Origin: Bidens hawaiensis | Taxonomy: Eukaryota > Streptophyta > Magnoliopsida > Asterales > Asteraceae | NCBI GenBank assembly: GCA_021521415.1 | Contig: JAIQDT010003876.1 | Coordinates: 124,001 to 188,000 of the forward strand | DNA: 64,000 nt | Direction: 5' to 3' | Shown here: positions 1 through 11,735 of the stretch, piece after piece | How positions within the stretch are numbered: position 1 is the first letter of the stretch | How the letters are laid out: each line of letters starts with the position of its first letter | Notes under the pieces: generated by a model | What the model was told of the DNA's origin: nothing | The model's input: the letters and a program-made list of their open reading frames with translations, nothing else | The model's database searches: none | Made by a program: the position numbers and the translations under genes

Positions 1-333
1 TAGCTGGTTTAGCTGGTATGATCTCATTTCAACTCTTTTCAAGAAAATATAAAAAAAATAATAGAAAAATAAAAATTACAAAAATATGTCTGTCTTATTT
101 TGTTTTATTTAGTTGTTTTCAAAATATTGTGGTTGATCTTTCTATCAAAGTTGATTGTTCTTTCAAGATTGATTTCTTGCAACGAAAGCATATGAAGTAT
201 CAGAGATTCAAATTGGATGATGCTGTCAATAAGGGGGAGATGGTAGAGTATTGGATTCAGATGCTGAAGTTGCTGATCATGTTCAAGTAAAGATTCTTAA
301 GGTTTTGAAAGCATCAGTCTAAGGTAGGGGGAT
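1..333 (+). other. 3' internal end of a copia-type element, with polypurine tract
   Basis: The stretch runs directly into a TG...CA long terminal repeat. Its last bases, AAGGTAGGGGGAT (about 321-333), form a purine-rich tract of the kind that primes plus-strand DNA synthesis beside the 3' LTR in copia elements. An open frame of about 90 codons at 18-290 is lysine-rich and AT-rich; I recognise no domain in it and do not call it a gene. The 5' part of the element lies outside the window. Confidence 0.6.
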
Positions 334-781
334 TGTTGGGCCATAATTTGGTTAGACTGACTCATATCAAAACGCCATGACATGATCAAGACTAAAGTGA
401 CATAAACGAAGACAAGTTGAAGAACTGCATTATGGTTATGGTGATGTAGTATCGAAATCCCTATGGATTTCGGTTGGGCTTGGGCCATGTATGTAAACCG
501 AGATCCAATATGGATCTCGGTGGGCTTTGGGCTATGGTTGGGCTAGTGTGTTGGATACCCTATATATAGAACATGTTGAATAGGGTTTTGGTGTTTATTT
601 CAGTGGTTGTTGAGCAGAACTAGTATTAAATCAGTAGTAGCCACCATCCATAGAGAAAACTCATGTACCAGACGATTTGTTAATATAATCGTGTGCATTT
701 GGAGTATTATTGTTTTCATTTATTCATATTGTTCGTATTATTGTTCTTGAATCACCACGGTGTTTGGATTCCACACTAACA
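334..781 (+). mobile_element. 3' LTR of copia-type retrotransposon (448 bp)
   Basis: The repeat begins TGTTGGGCC just after a polypurine tract and ends CCACACTAACA, giving the usual TG...CA ends. A TATA box (CCTATATATAG, about 558-568) lies mid-repeat, as in short copia LTRs. It interrupts the pol region of gypsy element A, whose integrase resumes to the right. The 5-bp duplication would be TCGTG (782-786), but the left copy is outside the window. No second LTR is available for comparison. Confidence 0.7.
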
Positions 782-2733
782 TCGTGTTCGGGTTGATATC
801 ATATTGTAGTGATCCAGATTTGGGACTTACAGATCTCTTTGAGGAGTTCATCAAGGTGTAGACAGAGGTGCTTACAGATGTTGGATTAATAAAAAAAGAA
901 AGATTTTTCGGACAACAAGAAAAACTGATGGATAACACACAAGTTGCGAAGACTAGGTTTGACCATATATGGATTCCACGCAATGGGGGTCTAGACTGAA
1001 TCTTAGATGAAGCTCACAAGTTGAGGTACTCTATTAATCCATGATCTACCAAGATGTATCAAGATTTGAATAGAGACTACTGGTGGCCGAGTATGAAGAA
1101 TGATGTAGTAGATTATGTCAGTAAGTCCTTAACTTTCTTGCAAGTCAAAGCGGAACATCAGAAACCGTATGGAAAGATACAGCCATTAGAGATACCATAA
1201 TGGAATTGGGAGCACATCACAATGGATTTCATAACTAAGCTACCATGTAAAGCTAAACATCATGATACCATTTGGGTTATAGTGGACCGTTTGACGAAAA
1301 GTGCTCACTTTGCCTATACGACAAGCCATAACGTCATAAACGTTAGCAAATGTATTCATAAAGGATGTTGTGGCTAAAATGGAGTGCCATTATCTATCAT
1401 GTCTGATAGAGATACTCGCTTTACTTCGAGGTTTTGGAAGAAGTTCCATGAAGCTATGGGAACAAGATTGAACATCAGTACGGCGTATCATCCTCAAACA
1501 GATGGGCAGTCTGAAAGGAATATCCAAACCCTTGAGGATATGCTACGTGCTTGTGCTTTATATTTTGGAGGAAGTTGGGACGATCATCCACATTTTGCGG
1601 AGTTCCCTTGATGTGGGCCCAAGTGTATAAAAGTGGACCATGGTGTTTTCGGAGGCCCAAGATCGTGTTTTAAAAGGGGCTATACAAAAATGGGCTTAAC
1701 TTGGGCTACGGGCCTCCGTTTTAGGCGTGCTACTAGTCAAAACGACTGTTGGAAAATGGGCCACGTTATGATATCCTGCAATAGGCTGGTTAATCCGTTT
1801 GTTTTTTCTGAAATAAGCCTTCTAGATACACTTTTGGGGCATCTTTATGTTTTTTTGTCTACTTTTTGGGTTTTGTTTTGGGCTGTTGTTGGGCATATGG
1901 CTGTTTGTTTCGGCTCAAGCCTATTTTGGTTTCTCATTGATCAAAAATTAATAAAAAAAAACTCACTTTTCAAATTCCTAACTTTTGGGTCGAATTTGGG
2001 GGTTTGGAGAATGATCATCACGAGTATTCGTAGAATCAACGTGATTAGCCTTTAATCTCTATTGATACACTGCATCATCTCTTATAACAACAACTACCAT
2101 TCGAGTATAGGATTGCCACCATTCGAGGTGTTGTATGGTAGACATTGTAGAACTCTTGTATGTTGGGGAGAGATTGGTCAGATGGAGATTGGAAGTCTAG
2201 AAATTGTGCAAGAAACCTCTTCAAGGTTTGATCATATCAAGGCAAGAATGAAAGATTCTCAAGACTGTCAGAAGTCGTATGTTGATAAGCGGCGACAACC
2301 AATCGAGTTTAACGTTGGTGACAATGTGATGCTCAAAGTCTCTTCTTGGAAAGGAATTATTCTATTCAGGAAGAGAGGAAAGCTAAGTCCAAAGTACATT
2401 GGACCGTTTATGATCATAGAGCGTGTTGGTGAGGTAGATTACAAGCTGGATTTTCCTGAAGAGTTAGAAGGGATTCACTCTACTTTTCATGTTTCTCACA
2501 TGAGGAAATGTATAGCTGATGAGACGTCCCACTTACCATTAATAGATATTGAGGTTGATGAACAGTTAAACTATATCGAAAAACATGTTGAGGTAGTTGA
2601 CCATAAGGAAAAGCAGCTTCTTCATAAAACTATTCCCTTAGTTAAAGTGATATGGAAGCATCGTAAAGGATCGGATGCTACTTGTGAAGTTAAAGAAGAA
2701 ATGCACAAGTTTTACCCAGATCTGTTTAAGTAA
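782..2733 (+). pseudogene. Tekay-like gypsy element A: integrase and C-terminal tail, broken
   Basis: In broken frames this encodes the integrase zinc-binding region (HK..YSI...CLT-like, about 1010-1150), the catalytic core (MDFITKLP at about 1222, [12 protein letters not shown], then [11 protein letters not shown] and the [12 protein letters not shown] segment, 1400-1530), and the integrase C-terminus with chromodomain-like tail (2080-2733: KLSPKYIGPF, VKVIWKH, ending YPDLFK). The order is that of Ty3/gypsy chromoviruses of the Tekay/Del type. Defects include in-frame stops (for example near 1198 and 1375), frameshifts, and a 469-bp solo LTR at 1609-2077 that separates AEF from SYNN. Protease, RT and gag would lie to the left, beyond the copia insertion. 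Non-functional. Confidence 0.85.
1609..2077. mobile_element. Solo LTR (469 bp) inside integrase of element A
   Basis: The insert starts TGATG and ends CATCA, a perfect terminal inverted repeat of LTR type. It is flanked by TCCCT (1604-1608) and TCTCT (2078-2082), a 5-bp duplication with one mismatch. Removing the insert and one TCTCT restores continuity between the AEF and SYNN parts of the integrase reading, so the limits are well supported. A TATAAAA lies near its left end (about 1624). The long open frame across it (1633-2055) has no recognisable domain. It could also be a remnant of a tiny non-autonomous element rather than a recombination-derived solo LTR. Confidence 0.7.
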
Positions 2734-3339
2734 AAGTTAGGTTTTGGGGACGAAACCTCTTTAAGGAGGAAAAACTTGTAACATCCCAAAATTTCTAGAA
2801 TAATATTTAATATATTATTTGTTGGAAGAATTAAATTGAGTTAATAGAATAATAATAATAATGATATAATAATAAAGATAGAAGGATAGATGGAATTAAT
2901 TATGGATTTAAAAGGTAAGACGGGCCTAAGGTCCATGGGCTTAGGGACAATAAATACTCCTTAAACCCTAATTATTTCCATCTCCATTCATTTCACACCT
3001 TATCCTCCACCACCAAAACAAACACTTTAGCCAAACACTCTTTACTCTGTTTTTCAACAATCCGAGATTAACCGAAGGTAATAAATCGTTGATCTGAGCT
3101 GACCCAACATATTAGAACCCAACACCGCAGCCCCGGGATGTTGAATGATCCGTTTGAATCTAAATCTAGCTTAATTCGGGTGTTTAATCAACCAAAAACA
3201 AGCTTAAGGGCCACCTTAGCTCAGATTTGGACACCCCAAAGCTACCTAGGTCATAAACGGTCAAACCACGACCAACCATGGTGGTTAACGGCGGCTGACG
3301 GCGCCGGAATACAAGAAAAACCTTAAAAACACATAATAA

Positions 3340-3620
3340 GGAGCTGAACTTATATGCCGTATAAGTCTATGTAACGCATAAGTTTGCACCGTATAAGTAT
3401 AAGCAGCAGCGTGTAAGTATGTAAATGCATAAGTACGTGTGTACCATGTAAGTATATAAACGTATAAGTATGCAGCGTATATGTATCCATGTAACGTGTA
3501 TGTATACATGAACGTATATGTATGTGACGCATATGTATGACTTATACTCTATTGAGACTTATACTCCAGATGTACTTATGGACTAGAAGTAACTTATACA
3601 CTAGGGAGGACTTATACGCT
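3340..3620 (+). repeat. Degenerate GTATAAGT/ACTTATAC repeat block in LTR A
   Basis: Short units such as CGTATAAGTATG, GTATGTAAATGCATAAGT and ACTTATACTCTA recur about 20 times with variable spacing. The same block occurs in both LTRs of element B, at the same relative place. Spurious tyrosine/threonine-rich open frames arise from it. Confidence 0.75.
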
Positions 3621-4177
3621 AGAATGTAATTCTAAATAAACGAAAGATAAATAGCGTACACGTACGTGAACGATAGATAAGGACTTATATGAAATATAAG
3701 TAATTAATTAATAAGGTAAGGTAACTTTTAAAATGAGAAATGACTTATAATTAGGAGTAGTTAAGTGATGCCTGTTTTTTGATACACAGTTAGCCATGCA
3801 CAACTCAAGAAGGGCATAACGTTAAATTCATAAAGGAATTGCTTACAGGTGAGTTTCTAGCCCATTTCTGTGTTATGTTTTCGGGGATGTGTGTATACTC
3901 GATGTGTTTAGTTAGTACACTTACCTTAAATGGTAAGTGTATGCCTTATATGATTTATGCGATACTTATTGAGGCTGTGAATAAATGCTTTTCGGTACGT
4001 GAACGGTCTTCGGATATCGCACGTATCGCCTGGAAAGGTGATCGTTAGAAGATGCGATTGTTTTACATATATGATGCATGAGTGATATACGTATATTATA
4101 TGAAAGATTGAGAGCATGTATGAAAGTTTATAAAAATAAATATGAACGAAAGCAATGGTAAGGTTGTACGAAAGAAA

Positions 4178-4341
4178 GGGACCGAGCCCTAATAGTACTC
4201 GAGGAAGAAGGGACCAAACCCTAATAATATCTGAGGTAGAAAGGGACCGGGCCCTAATAATACTCGGGGAAGAAGGTTCCGGACCCTAATAATATCCGAG
4301 GAAGAAACGCGACCGAGCCCTATAATAATCGAGGAAGTAGG
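4178..4341 (+). repeat. Tandem ~33-bp repeat in LTR A, 5 copies
   Basis: Units reading GGGACCGAGCCCTAATA...CTCGAGGAAGAA recur five times with substitutions. Element B LTRs carry a different tandem repeat at the equivalent place, so the unit has been replaced within the family. Confidence 0.75.
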
Positions 4342-4811
4342 GTGTAATGCTCTTTAAAAACGTATAAGTATGTAAAGTATGATTAAATAAGAAAGAATGG
4401 AAGAAAGACAGAAGATATATACTTATATATGTACGAAAGAAATGTAAGCAGGGTATATAATATGTATCTTTGGATGCATATGTATAAGTATGTGAATGTA
4501 TTGTATGTTACCAGATTAACTAGAACTCACTCAGCGTAACTGACTATTAGTATGCACACATTTAAATAGATTGAAGCAGATGACTTGAGAGAGAGACACA
4601 AGGCATGATTAACTAGAACTCACTCAACGTAACTGACTTTTGTCATGACGTTTTAATAAGCTACTTCATGCTATGTTTTAGAGATATGTTTTGAATGATT
4701 GTAATGAATGGTTAACTTTTATTATTTCCGCGAAAGTTTAAATTAACTCTGATATTTAGAATTGTGTTTATGAGCAACGCCACTATAAGGCACCGGGACC
4801 GGAGCCTTACA

Positions 4812-6035
4812 AATGCCCATTGTTGTTGCTTAAAGGAAAAAGATGGCTAACAGGTTAATATGTTAAAAGAGTATAACAATTTATAAAAATGATTTGTATT
4901 TAAATGCCTTAATGTTTACAAAATAAACCATCTTTTTATCTCAACCAAAGTTTTCATAAGCGGATCGGATAGCGAACCGGTCGGACAACTGATTTACATG
5001 TTAAACCGGTTAGACCGGCCGAACGGCTTTTGCTTAAAAAATGTTCATAAATTTTTTTTTTTAAATTAATTTTTAATAGAAAAACTGGTTCAACCGATGT
5101 GGATGGTTTATTTGTAAAATAGATATTTGACTTCATTTTTATATTAAACTTTTATATATAAATTATGTGTCATCATGGGAACTTAACATTTAAAAATAGT
5201 TTTTAGCCTACGTGTTACGTGGGTTTATTTATAAATTTCTTTTATATTATTGTGATTATATAAAAAAAAGTCAATATCATAAGATTAGTTCTTAATTAAC
5301 GTTAATGATAGAGTAATATCTAAATTGATGTCACTTTACAAATCATTTTGGGCTAGAAAGTCATGATCTTCATGAATAAAACAATATCATCATCACTAAA
5401 GTTAATGATAACGCAAACGCATAATACATCAACTTCTGTATATTTCTATCCTTGAGGTAATTCTAGAAATCAATGTCATTTTACAAATCATTTTCCGGGC
5501 CTAAATGTCACATCCTTCATTTGCTGCTTTTTACTGGAAAGGACCGAACCATGGGAACGAATCTATAGGGTTATCACCTATCACTCAACCCGATTCTTTC
5601 CCGTTAAAAAAATGGTTGGCTATGGCTGTGCGTATAATGCTATTGGGTTGGATCTAATGTCAAGTAAGAATCTCGATGGGTCAAAGAAAAAGAGTATTCA
5701 CCTTGTGAGCTTATGCATAAATATTTTTCTAATACAATAAAGAAATTTTGTAATTTAGCATACTAAATATAACAAATTTAATTTTTCCGTTGAAATGTAA
5801 AGTAAAATCAAGATTTGAACATGAGGTTATATATAACATATTGCTCAAAGGTGTACAGAAAAGTGGAAGCAAAATCAGGAATATAACTATAGGTTGTGGG
5901 GCGAGGATTTATGTACAACAAAATTAACAATTTTAATCCAATCACAAACGATAAGATAGGGCTAACCTAGAACTTCAATTTGTTATTCCTTGAAAAGCAA
6001 CCAACCAATTTAGATTCATAAGGTAACACAAATAA
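4812..6035. other. AT-rich non-coding stretch
   Basis: No open frame with a recognisable domain. A short CCGGTT-rich portion (about 4960-5110, with GAACCGGTCGG, TTAAACCGGTTAGACCGG and GGTTCAACCG) is a degraded dyad-rich repeat. Two imperfect copies of a segment containing GTCA(C/T)TTTACAAATCATTTT lie near 5328-5350 and 5474-5494. Otherwise nothing is seen. Confidence 0.4.
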
Positions 6036-6212
6036 GGGGGTGTTTGGGATTCCTTGCTAAAGCTCATTATATATTTTCAATAAGTTAATAAGTAACAAAG
6101 TGTAACTTATTAACTTTTCCCTCTCACATCAAATCAATGCCAAACATCTTATTTATTTTCAAAAAGTTAATAAGTTATAAGTAGGTGAAAATAAGCAATT
6201 CCAAACACCCCC
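6036..6212. mobile_element. Tourist-like MITE (177 bp), PIF/Harbinger type
   Basis: The ends are inverted: GGGGGTGTTTGG(G/A)ATTCCTT at the left and AAGCAATTCCAAACACCCCC at the right. It is flanked by TAA on both sides (6033-6035 and 6213-6215), the 3-bp TWA target duplication of PIF/Harbinger elements. The interior is AT-rich, carries AAGTTAATAAGT in repeated form and has no coding capacity. Well-preserved ends and duplication suggest a fairly recent insertion. Confidence 0.9.
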
Positions 6213-6926
6213 TAAATTAAATCGGCTTCATCATTATTCTCTTGATTGTTTGGGTTTGACATTCTGTGAACAGAATAGATTTTTAGTATAAATGAAATTC
6301 TTACTTATATGCTAACGATAAAATGTTTGTTACAAGAGTGTGACATTCTTTTTGTTTATAGAATGTTTAATTAAGTCTGTCGTATTTCGAGTATATTTCT
6401 TTTCTAATCTTTCTTGAGATTGTTCATCTCGTAATGACACAATCTAATTGTTTATTATTTGCTTTTGAGATAATCGTTTGAAACGATAATTATATTATTT
6501 TTCAAGTATTTTAATGACAATAGTCGATGGGGTTCTTGAGAGGCATCATATTTTCTTGTTTGTATATTCTTGAAATAGTTAGTACATACCTTGTGTACAA
6601 ATAGACCCCAAGAATTTCTATAATTCTTATTTCTAGGTCATGTTTCATTTAATCCTTGCTAGTTATTTCACGTAGCGTCGACTTGAGTTTAGTCATCTTT
6701 AAGATTTTGTCCACCTGGACCTTTCCTTTATTTTCTAGCTATTACTCTCTTACTTCCAGAGGTACTTTGAAGAATTATCTTGAGAGTTTATGCAATCTTT
6801 TCTTAACATAATTCTTTAAAAGATACATTACTAATTTCGAGAAAATTTAAATATATCTCTTATTTATGTTTCTAGAAGGTTGCACGACTTTTATTACAAT
6901 TGCATTGTTCACAACTACTAAGATTT
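6213..6926. other. AT-rich non-coding stretch
   Basis: No gene seen. If the adjoining minus-strand retroelement continues leftward, this would be its decayed internal DNA; I find no gag or pol motif in it. Confidence 0.35.
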
Positions 6927-7355
6927 TTATTTCTTCCATTGAATAATCAGCTTCTTGATCTTGTCGTTCTTCTTAACATTTTCTCCTTTCTTCTTTTCTT
7001 TTTTTTTTCTTTCTTCAGCATCCATTTCTTTAGTGTGAGCAAAGTAAGGATCTTGCATTGTTGAATAATATTCCTGTCCCTGAGGATTTTCTTCTGGATA
7101 AGTCATTACTTCCTTTCCATTTGACAACATTGATTTCTTGGATCTACTTGATACGTCTCCATACGTATTCCGATTTGGAATAATCCGAGCTAGCCGAATG
7201 TTAAAATCAAATGAATCTGAATCTTCCTCCGTTGCTGTTTGGTATGAACTTTCATCACTTGATATAGGAATTGGGAGAAAAGACATTCCCATATAGCCTT
7301 TCCCTTTACCGGGTCGAAGCTGAACGGATTCTTCGCTAGATTGACGTTCGGACAT
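6927..7355 (-). CDS. Hydrophilic ORF (142 aa) in gag position of a minus-strand gypsy element
   Basis: The frame starts about 205 bases downstream of an LTR end and primer-binding site (7546-7562), where gag begins in LTR elements. The product is rich in Ser/Glu/Asp in the middle and ends in a strongly basic Lys/Glu run. I see no zinc knuckle, capsid motif or other domain, so the family is not recognised. It may be the N-terminal part of a gag truncated by decay to the left, or a chance frame in a leader. No matching 3' LTR is in the window. Confidence 0.35.
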   Translation of the reverse strand: MSERQSSEESVQLRPGKGKGYMGMSFLPIPISSDESSYQTATEEDSDSFDFNIRLARIIPNRNTYGDVSSRSKKSMLSNGKEVMTYPEENPQGQEYYSTMQDPYFAHTKEMDAEERKKKEKKKGENVKKNDKIKKLIIQWKK

Positions 7356-7545
7356 CTGTACGAGGTTATATTAAGGATAGGAGTGTGTTTTCGTATCTTA
7401 TCCGTACTTGTTTTATATCCTGTTCGTATTAATTTTATTATTCAATGATTATTTCCTTGATATCTTTATTTGAATCCTAATTATTATAATCTTATTTCTG
7501 ATCGAAGCCTAGGTACGATTTAAATACCTAATTCGCTAAGATCGA

Positions 7546-7560
7546 TGGCTCTGATATCAA
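7546..7560 (-). promoter_or_regulatory. Primer-binding site, tRNA-Met type
   Basis: On the minus strand the LTR end GGGTGTGACA is followed by GG and then TTGATATCAGAGCCA, one base off the usual TTGGTATCAGAGC complement of the tRNA-Met 3' end. This fixes the element's direction as minus. Confidence 0.65.
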
Positions 7561-7562
7561 CC

Positions 7563-9720
7563 TGTCACACCCTCACTTAGGGCCTAGGCGTGTGACCAAT
7601 AGTTGGTACATGTTTTGAAAATATATCATAGTTTTAGCGGAAGTCTTTAGTTTATAATAAAATATTAATTTATATTTTGAAACATTAGTTTATTTGTAAA
7701 ATATAACAAAATATTTGATTTAATATAAAGCTTCTCGAATATTAAATATTCGAGAGTTTGATTTTCAAACCTTTATTTTATTTATAAAACTTTGTTTAAA
7801 TATTGTTTGCAATATTTTAATAATTTAAAATATTGAGCCATCTCTACCTTGCGAGCATCTATCTCCATGAGTTGGCTATAATGCCATGCTACTTGTGCTA
7901 ACTTTATTTTCTGAAATGTTGGGGGAAAATACGTCAGCGATATGCTGGTGAATCGTTGACTCTAAAATATTTTATAAATCTTTCTTTGACTGACAAGATA
8001 GTTTTCATGAAACACCCTCAGCAGAAACGTCTCTTATTTCTGAGATTTGTACCACTGCCATACACACACAATTACGGTTCTCCGGGAACTGATGCCCTTC
8101 GGGAACTGACGCCCATTGGGAACCGATGCCCATTGGAGAACTTTTATTATGATCTCTAGTCTGCGGCCACGTAGCCTTGACTGATAGACTAGATTAATTA
8201 TGTTTGGATCCAGACACATGTGTACTCAGTCTGAGTTGTTTTTATTTTCTATCTTGTATTTTAATAGGGATCACGTAATCCCATAAATCTTTATTTGACT
8301 GACTTTGTTTAAGATAAATAACCCATTTATCTTGACTGAAAAAGGTTTAGCGTATTCACCTGTGACTGTCTGTTCTGAATGATGTGGTGACCTGTGAATG
8401 AATAATTGATTGATTGAATGATTGACCTATAATAAAATAGGTTTATGTAAATACCCGGATCGTCTCTTAATCTGGCTACAGATCTTTAGTCTGGTTTTGA
8501 TAGCTTAAACCTTAATTGATTGTTCGTTTGTTTGAATAAAACATTTTGAATATGAATTCATTCTCTTTATTTGCCAATCATGTGCTATGTTTCTTCTTCA
8601 AGGAGAAATGTCTATGATATGTTTCTTCTTAAAAAAGAAACTTCATTTATCTATAACTTTTATATATAAAATCTCGTGTTTCTTAATCATAAAGAAACAC
8701 TAGTTTTTTTTACTATACCTCTTGTAGGTAAAACTTATCTTTCTTACTCTTGAAGAAATATTATTTTAAATATAACCTTCATACTTATAATTTTGATTAA
8801 GGTCTAGGCTATGCCTCTGACTAAGGTGTAAGCCATGATATAAAAAAAATAATAACTTAGTCAGAACCCCTACCTTACATGGGTATACAGAGTTAATGCA
8901 CCTAAGCTTGTACGAGCAGCACTTCTACTCTATATCGCGTACTAGGGCTTAAACCGTCAGAACTTCGGACTTGCGTTGGTACTCCAACTAGATATCACGA
9001 ATTAACTTCGAGGCTCGGGGAATTCGTAGGGTCTCGGGAACGCTTTACGAGATATCGGAAGTGGGTGAAACTAGTTTGGAATGAATTGTTTTGGATTACT
9101 CTTTGGATGCCCTCCTTTATATTGGCCGTATACTCTTTTAGTATTTATATCTATTTTGTTGTATGTATATAGTCATGAAGAATGGAATGGCGGTATGATA
9201 ACTATACAGATGTCATAATTTGCATTTGTTGTCCATGCATATTGAAACGTGGGATGATCGGGTTATGCTCACGTCTTTCTTTATCCATTTTATCTTTCCT
9301 CATAATTATAATATACATAGATGGTATGATGGTTTAACAATTATTATATATGTATTATATTATATTTATATGTAACTTTTTAGTCACCCACTTTCTATCA
9401 AAGATTACATATATATCTGTAGACACCAAATTGTGTTTTAACTTTCAAAACTGTCATGCGAATGTAAATGTGTATAGATATATAAATTTAATAAGTCATC
9501 TAATTTAAAAGATGCTAAAGAAAATAATAAAGTGAAATGTGTATAATACACGTGATACATGGACACTTCAATTGTTGTCTCAAATTTAAAATGCCCGTCA
9601 CTTAACACAAACATATTAAATATATGATTGTGGTGACGTACTATTATAAAAGTAGCTTCAATAATCTCGTGACATATCTATTACATTGAAAACATATATG
9701 TATCTACCTAGAGAAAAAAA

Positions 9721-9753
<33 letters not shown>

Positions 9754-9941
9754 ATATAAATACATTATATTTTTACTTGATCGACGTTAACGCTCGTTTA
9801 AATATTTTATTACTTAAACTATTGTTTATTTTGATAAACGCTCGACTAATAATATTTTCCCTATAAATTGGTTTATTTAATTTATAGTTAGTAACGAGCA
9901 TATCTTCTATTTAAACACACTTATTTATATCGGGTGTTACA
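7563..9941 (-). mobile_element. 5' LTR of minus-strand gypsy element (2379 bp)
   Basis: On the minus strand it starts TGTAACACCCGATATAAAT and ends GGGTGTGACA, followed by a primer-binding site. Length and ends fit a Tekay-like LTR. It contains a short tandem motif (8083-8137) and a CA/TA microsatellite (about 9721-9752). The base block after it, GTTTC (9942-9946), is the expected target duplication, but no partner LTR is visible, so the element is 3'-truncated or rearranged. Confidence 0.65.
8083..8137 (+). repeat. Short tandem repeat, 17-bp unit x3
   Basis: GGGAACTGATGCCCTTC, GGGAACTGACGCCCATT and GGGAACCGATGCCCATT follow each other, then GGAGAAC. It lies within the 7563-9941 LTR. Confidence 0.8.
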
Positions 9942-10251
9942 GTTTCACCATTTAATTAAAATAATTTTTTTTTAAAGGCGACATTTTCGGAACGAAATTT
10001 TAGGTTATGTTATAGTTTTATAGTAAATAATCAAGTCGGTCATGGATCTCACCAAACCTAGATAGCTTTTAAATGAGTTATAACATCTCATATACTTGTA
10101 AAACCCATTCATCATCAAACGTTAAGTATATTATTAATTTTCTTATAATAAATAAAATAAAAATCCAAAAAAATATATAAATATTAGAAGCGAATAATGA
10201 AAACAATCTCCGTAATATGAGGGGACAAAACCTAGTATTGATATGTAGTTA
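9942..10251. other. Non-coding junction with gypsy-like tail motif
   Basis: AT-rich. On the plus strand it holds TTTCGGAACGAAATTTTAGG (about 9987-10006), which resembles the GGGACGAAATTTC text found just before the 3' LTR in plant gypsy elements, but no plus-strand LTR follows. I see no gene. Confidence 0.35.
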
Positions 10252-10800
10252 GGCTATGTGTGGTAGACGGCTACAAAATGGGGGATTTCGACATGCGACA
10301 CCATGTGAACAGACGAACGATTTTCATTTTAGGGAGGTAGTGGTGTTGTAGTCAATCACATCGCCACTTCAGCTTTTAATTTTTATTTTCTTTATAACTA
10401 AATTAAATAACTAAAAATTCATTAACCTAAATAAATAAAAATACATAAAAAGAAAAAAATACACCAAAAAAGTAAAAAAAAAAAATACATATAAAAATAC
10501 TAATTTATGACTCATCTTCGCTTCGCCGTATTGTCTTTGTCTTCGTATTCATATTTAATGGGGCGATTATCCCAAACTTGTTGAACCAAATCCGCCTTTA
10601 GTTGGTTATGTATCTCACTTGATGTGAGCTCGTGATTGTTTCATGTTCGTTGTTCTTCAGTTGGTTCAAAAAATTATTTTAGAATGATCTCTGGTATATA
10701 CTGTTGGAAAATTGCTTTGCCCTAGTCTTCGAAAATCATATTATGAAATATGATACACGTATACATGGCATTGCCCATTTTTCTATCAACCCAGCCAGTA
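10252..10800 (-). pseudogene. PIF/Harbinger transposase C-terminal remnant
   Basis: Read on the minus strand, the segment ending at a stop near 10512 gives GNAMYTCIIFHNMIFED, a stop, GKAI, and further on SSEIHNQLKADLVQQVWDN. CII.HNMI.ED.G.AI and the HNQL.ADLV..W tail are typical of plant Harbinger-type transposases (ALP1/HARBI1-like). Two internal stops break it. A possible element end GGCTATGTGTGG preceded by TTA lies at 10249-10263. At about 10800 it is fused to a gypsy integrase remnant, so the 5' part has been lost. Confidence 0.6.
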
Positions 10801-11735
10801 CTTGGTTTCCAACCTTAATTTGATCTCATCTTTGATACTTCTATTGGCTCTCTCCAACTGACCATTAGCTTGCGGGTGGGCAACTGAAGTAAACACTTAA
10901 ATAATTTGCTGTTCCCTCAACCACTCTTGTAAACCACCATATGCAAACTAAGTTCCATTATCACTAACTATTGTTTAAGGAAGGACAAAACGACAAATGA
11001 TGAACTCCTAGATGAATTTTTTCATGCTTGCGACTGCGATAGATGTGAATGGCTTAGCTTATATCCATCTAGTGAAGTAACCAATTGCGACTATTAAAAA
11101 TTTCACACGCCTTAGAGCGTCTAGGAATGGGCCCCATAATATTAATCGCCCATTTTTGAAATGGCATGTAGATGATACTGGTACCAACTTATTCTTATGG
11201 CGCAAAGTGTTTGGTGCATGCCGTTGACATGAATCATATTTTTGAATCTCACAAACTGCATCAACATGTATTCCGGGCCAAATAGTACACCGCATTCATT
11301 CGTTTAGCAACCACCATCCTTGGTCCCGCATGTAAGCCACATATGCATTCATGTACTTCTCGAATTAAGTAATTAGCGTCTTCCGTGTCAACATATCTGA
11401 GAAGTGGTCCTAAAAGTACTGGAGATAAAGGATACCACCTTGAAGCTTATAGTTCAAAGATTTGTGGTGAATTTTTTGAGCCGCCATTTTTTATCAGGTC
11501 GTATTCCTAAAGAAAAATATGCTATTAATGGTGTTGTCCATGATTCAACTCCAGTTTGAATTACAGACATGTGTCGTGTCGTTTTCTCCGCTATCTTTAA
11601 ATACTCGTCGTTGATGTCGGTCGTGTTTCCGTATGCGAAGTTGCGTTGCGCCGAAGTGCACTTTTGGATGGCGGTGAAATCTAAATATCCTATTGCGTGG
11701 CATTTTTGTTGAAAATACGAATACTCCCGCTCCAA
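10801..11735 (-). pseudogene. Tat-like Ty3/gypsy integrase remnant
   Basis: On the minus strand, several frames together show the pre-integrase spacer (SWTTPLIAYFSLGIRPDKKW), the zinc-binding motif (REVHECICGLHAGPRM, then CDSCQRHAPN), the core start (KFLIVAIGYFTRWI, where related enzymes have an acidic residue before FT), and AHPQANGQLERANRSIKDEI near 10830-10880. This order and wording fit the Tat/Retand branch of gypsy integrases. Stops and frameshifts make it inactive, and no LTR belonging to it is visible. Confidence 0.7.

Larger units (their letters stand above)
2777..4811 (+). mobile_element. 3' LTR of Tekay-like element A (2035 bp)
   Basis: It begins TGTAACATCCC after a purine-rich tract (TTTAAGGAGGAAAAACT, about 2760-2776) and ends GGAGCCTTACA. 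The family is the same as the two LTRs of element B: all share the AACATCCC start, the TTAAACCCTAAT promoter-proximal text, an ACTTATACG-rich block, a GTGAGTTTCTAGCCC motif, ACTCACTCA repeats and the CACCGGGAC end. A TATA-like AATAAATAC lies near 2949. The first bases after it are AATGC (4812-4816), the expected target duplication. Confidence 0.85.

Noticed and set aside
1633..2055. 140-codon open frame
   Set aside because: It lies wholly within the solo LTR at 1609-2077; composition is low-complexity Phe/Leu/Trp, with no domain.
3285..3532. Tyr/Thr-rich open frames on the minus strand near 3.3-3.5 kb (and 61.4-61.6 kb)
   Set aside because: They read through a short ACTTATAC-type repeat in an LTR; no protein domain and no conservation of frame between the LTR copies.
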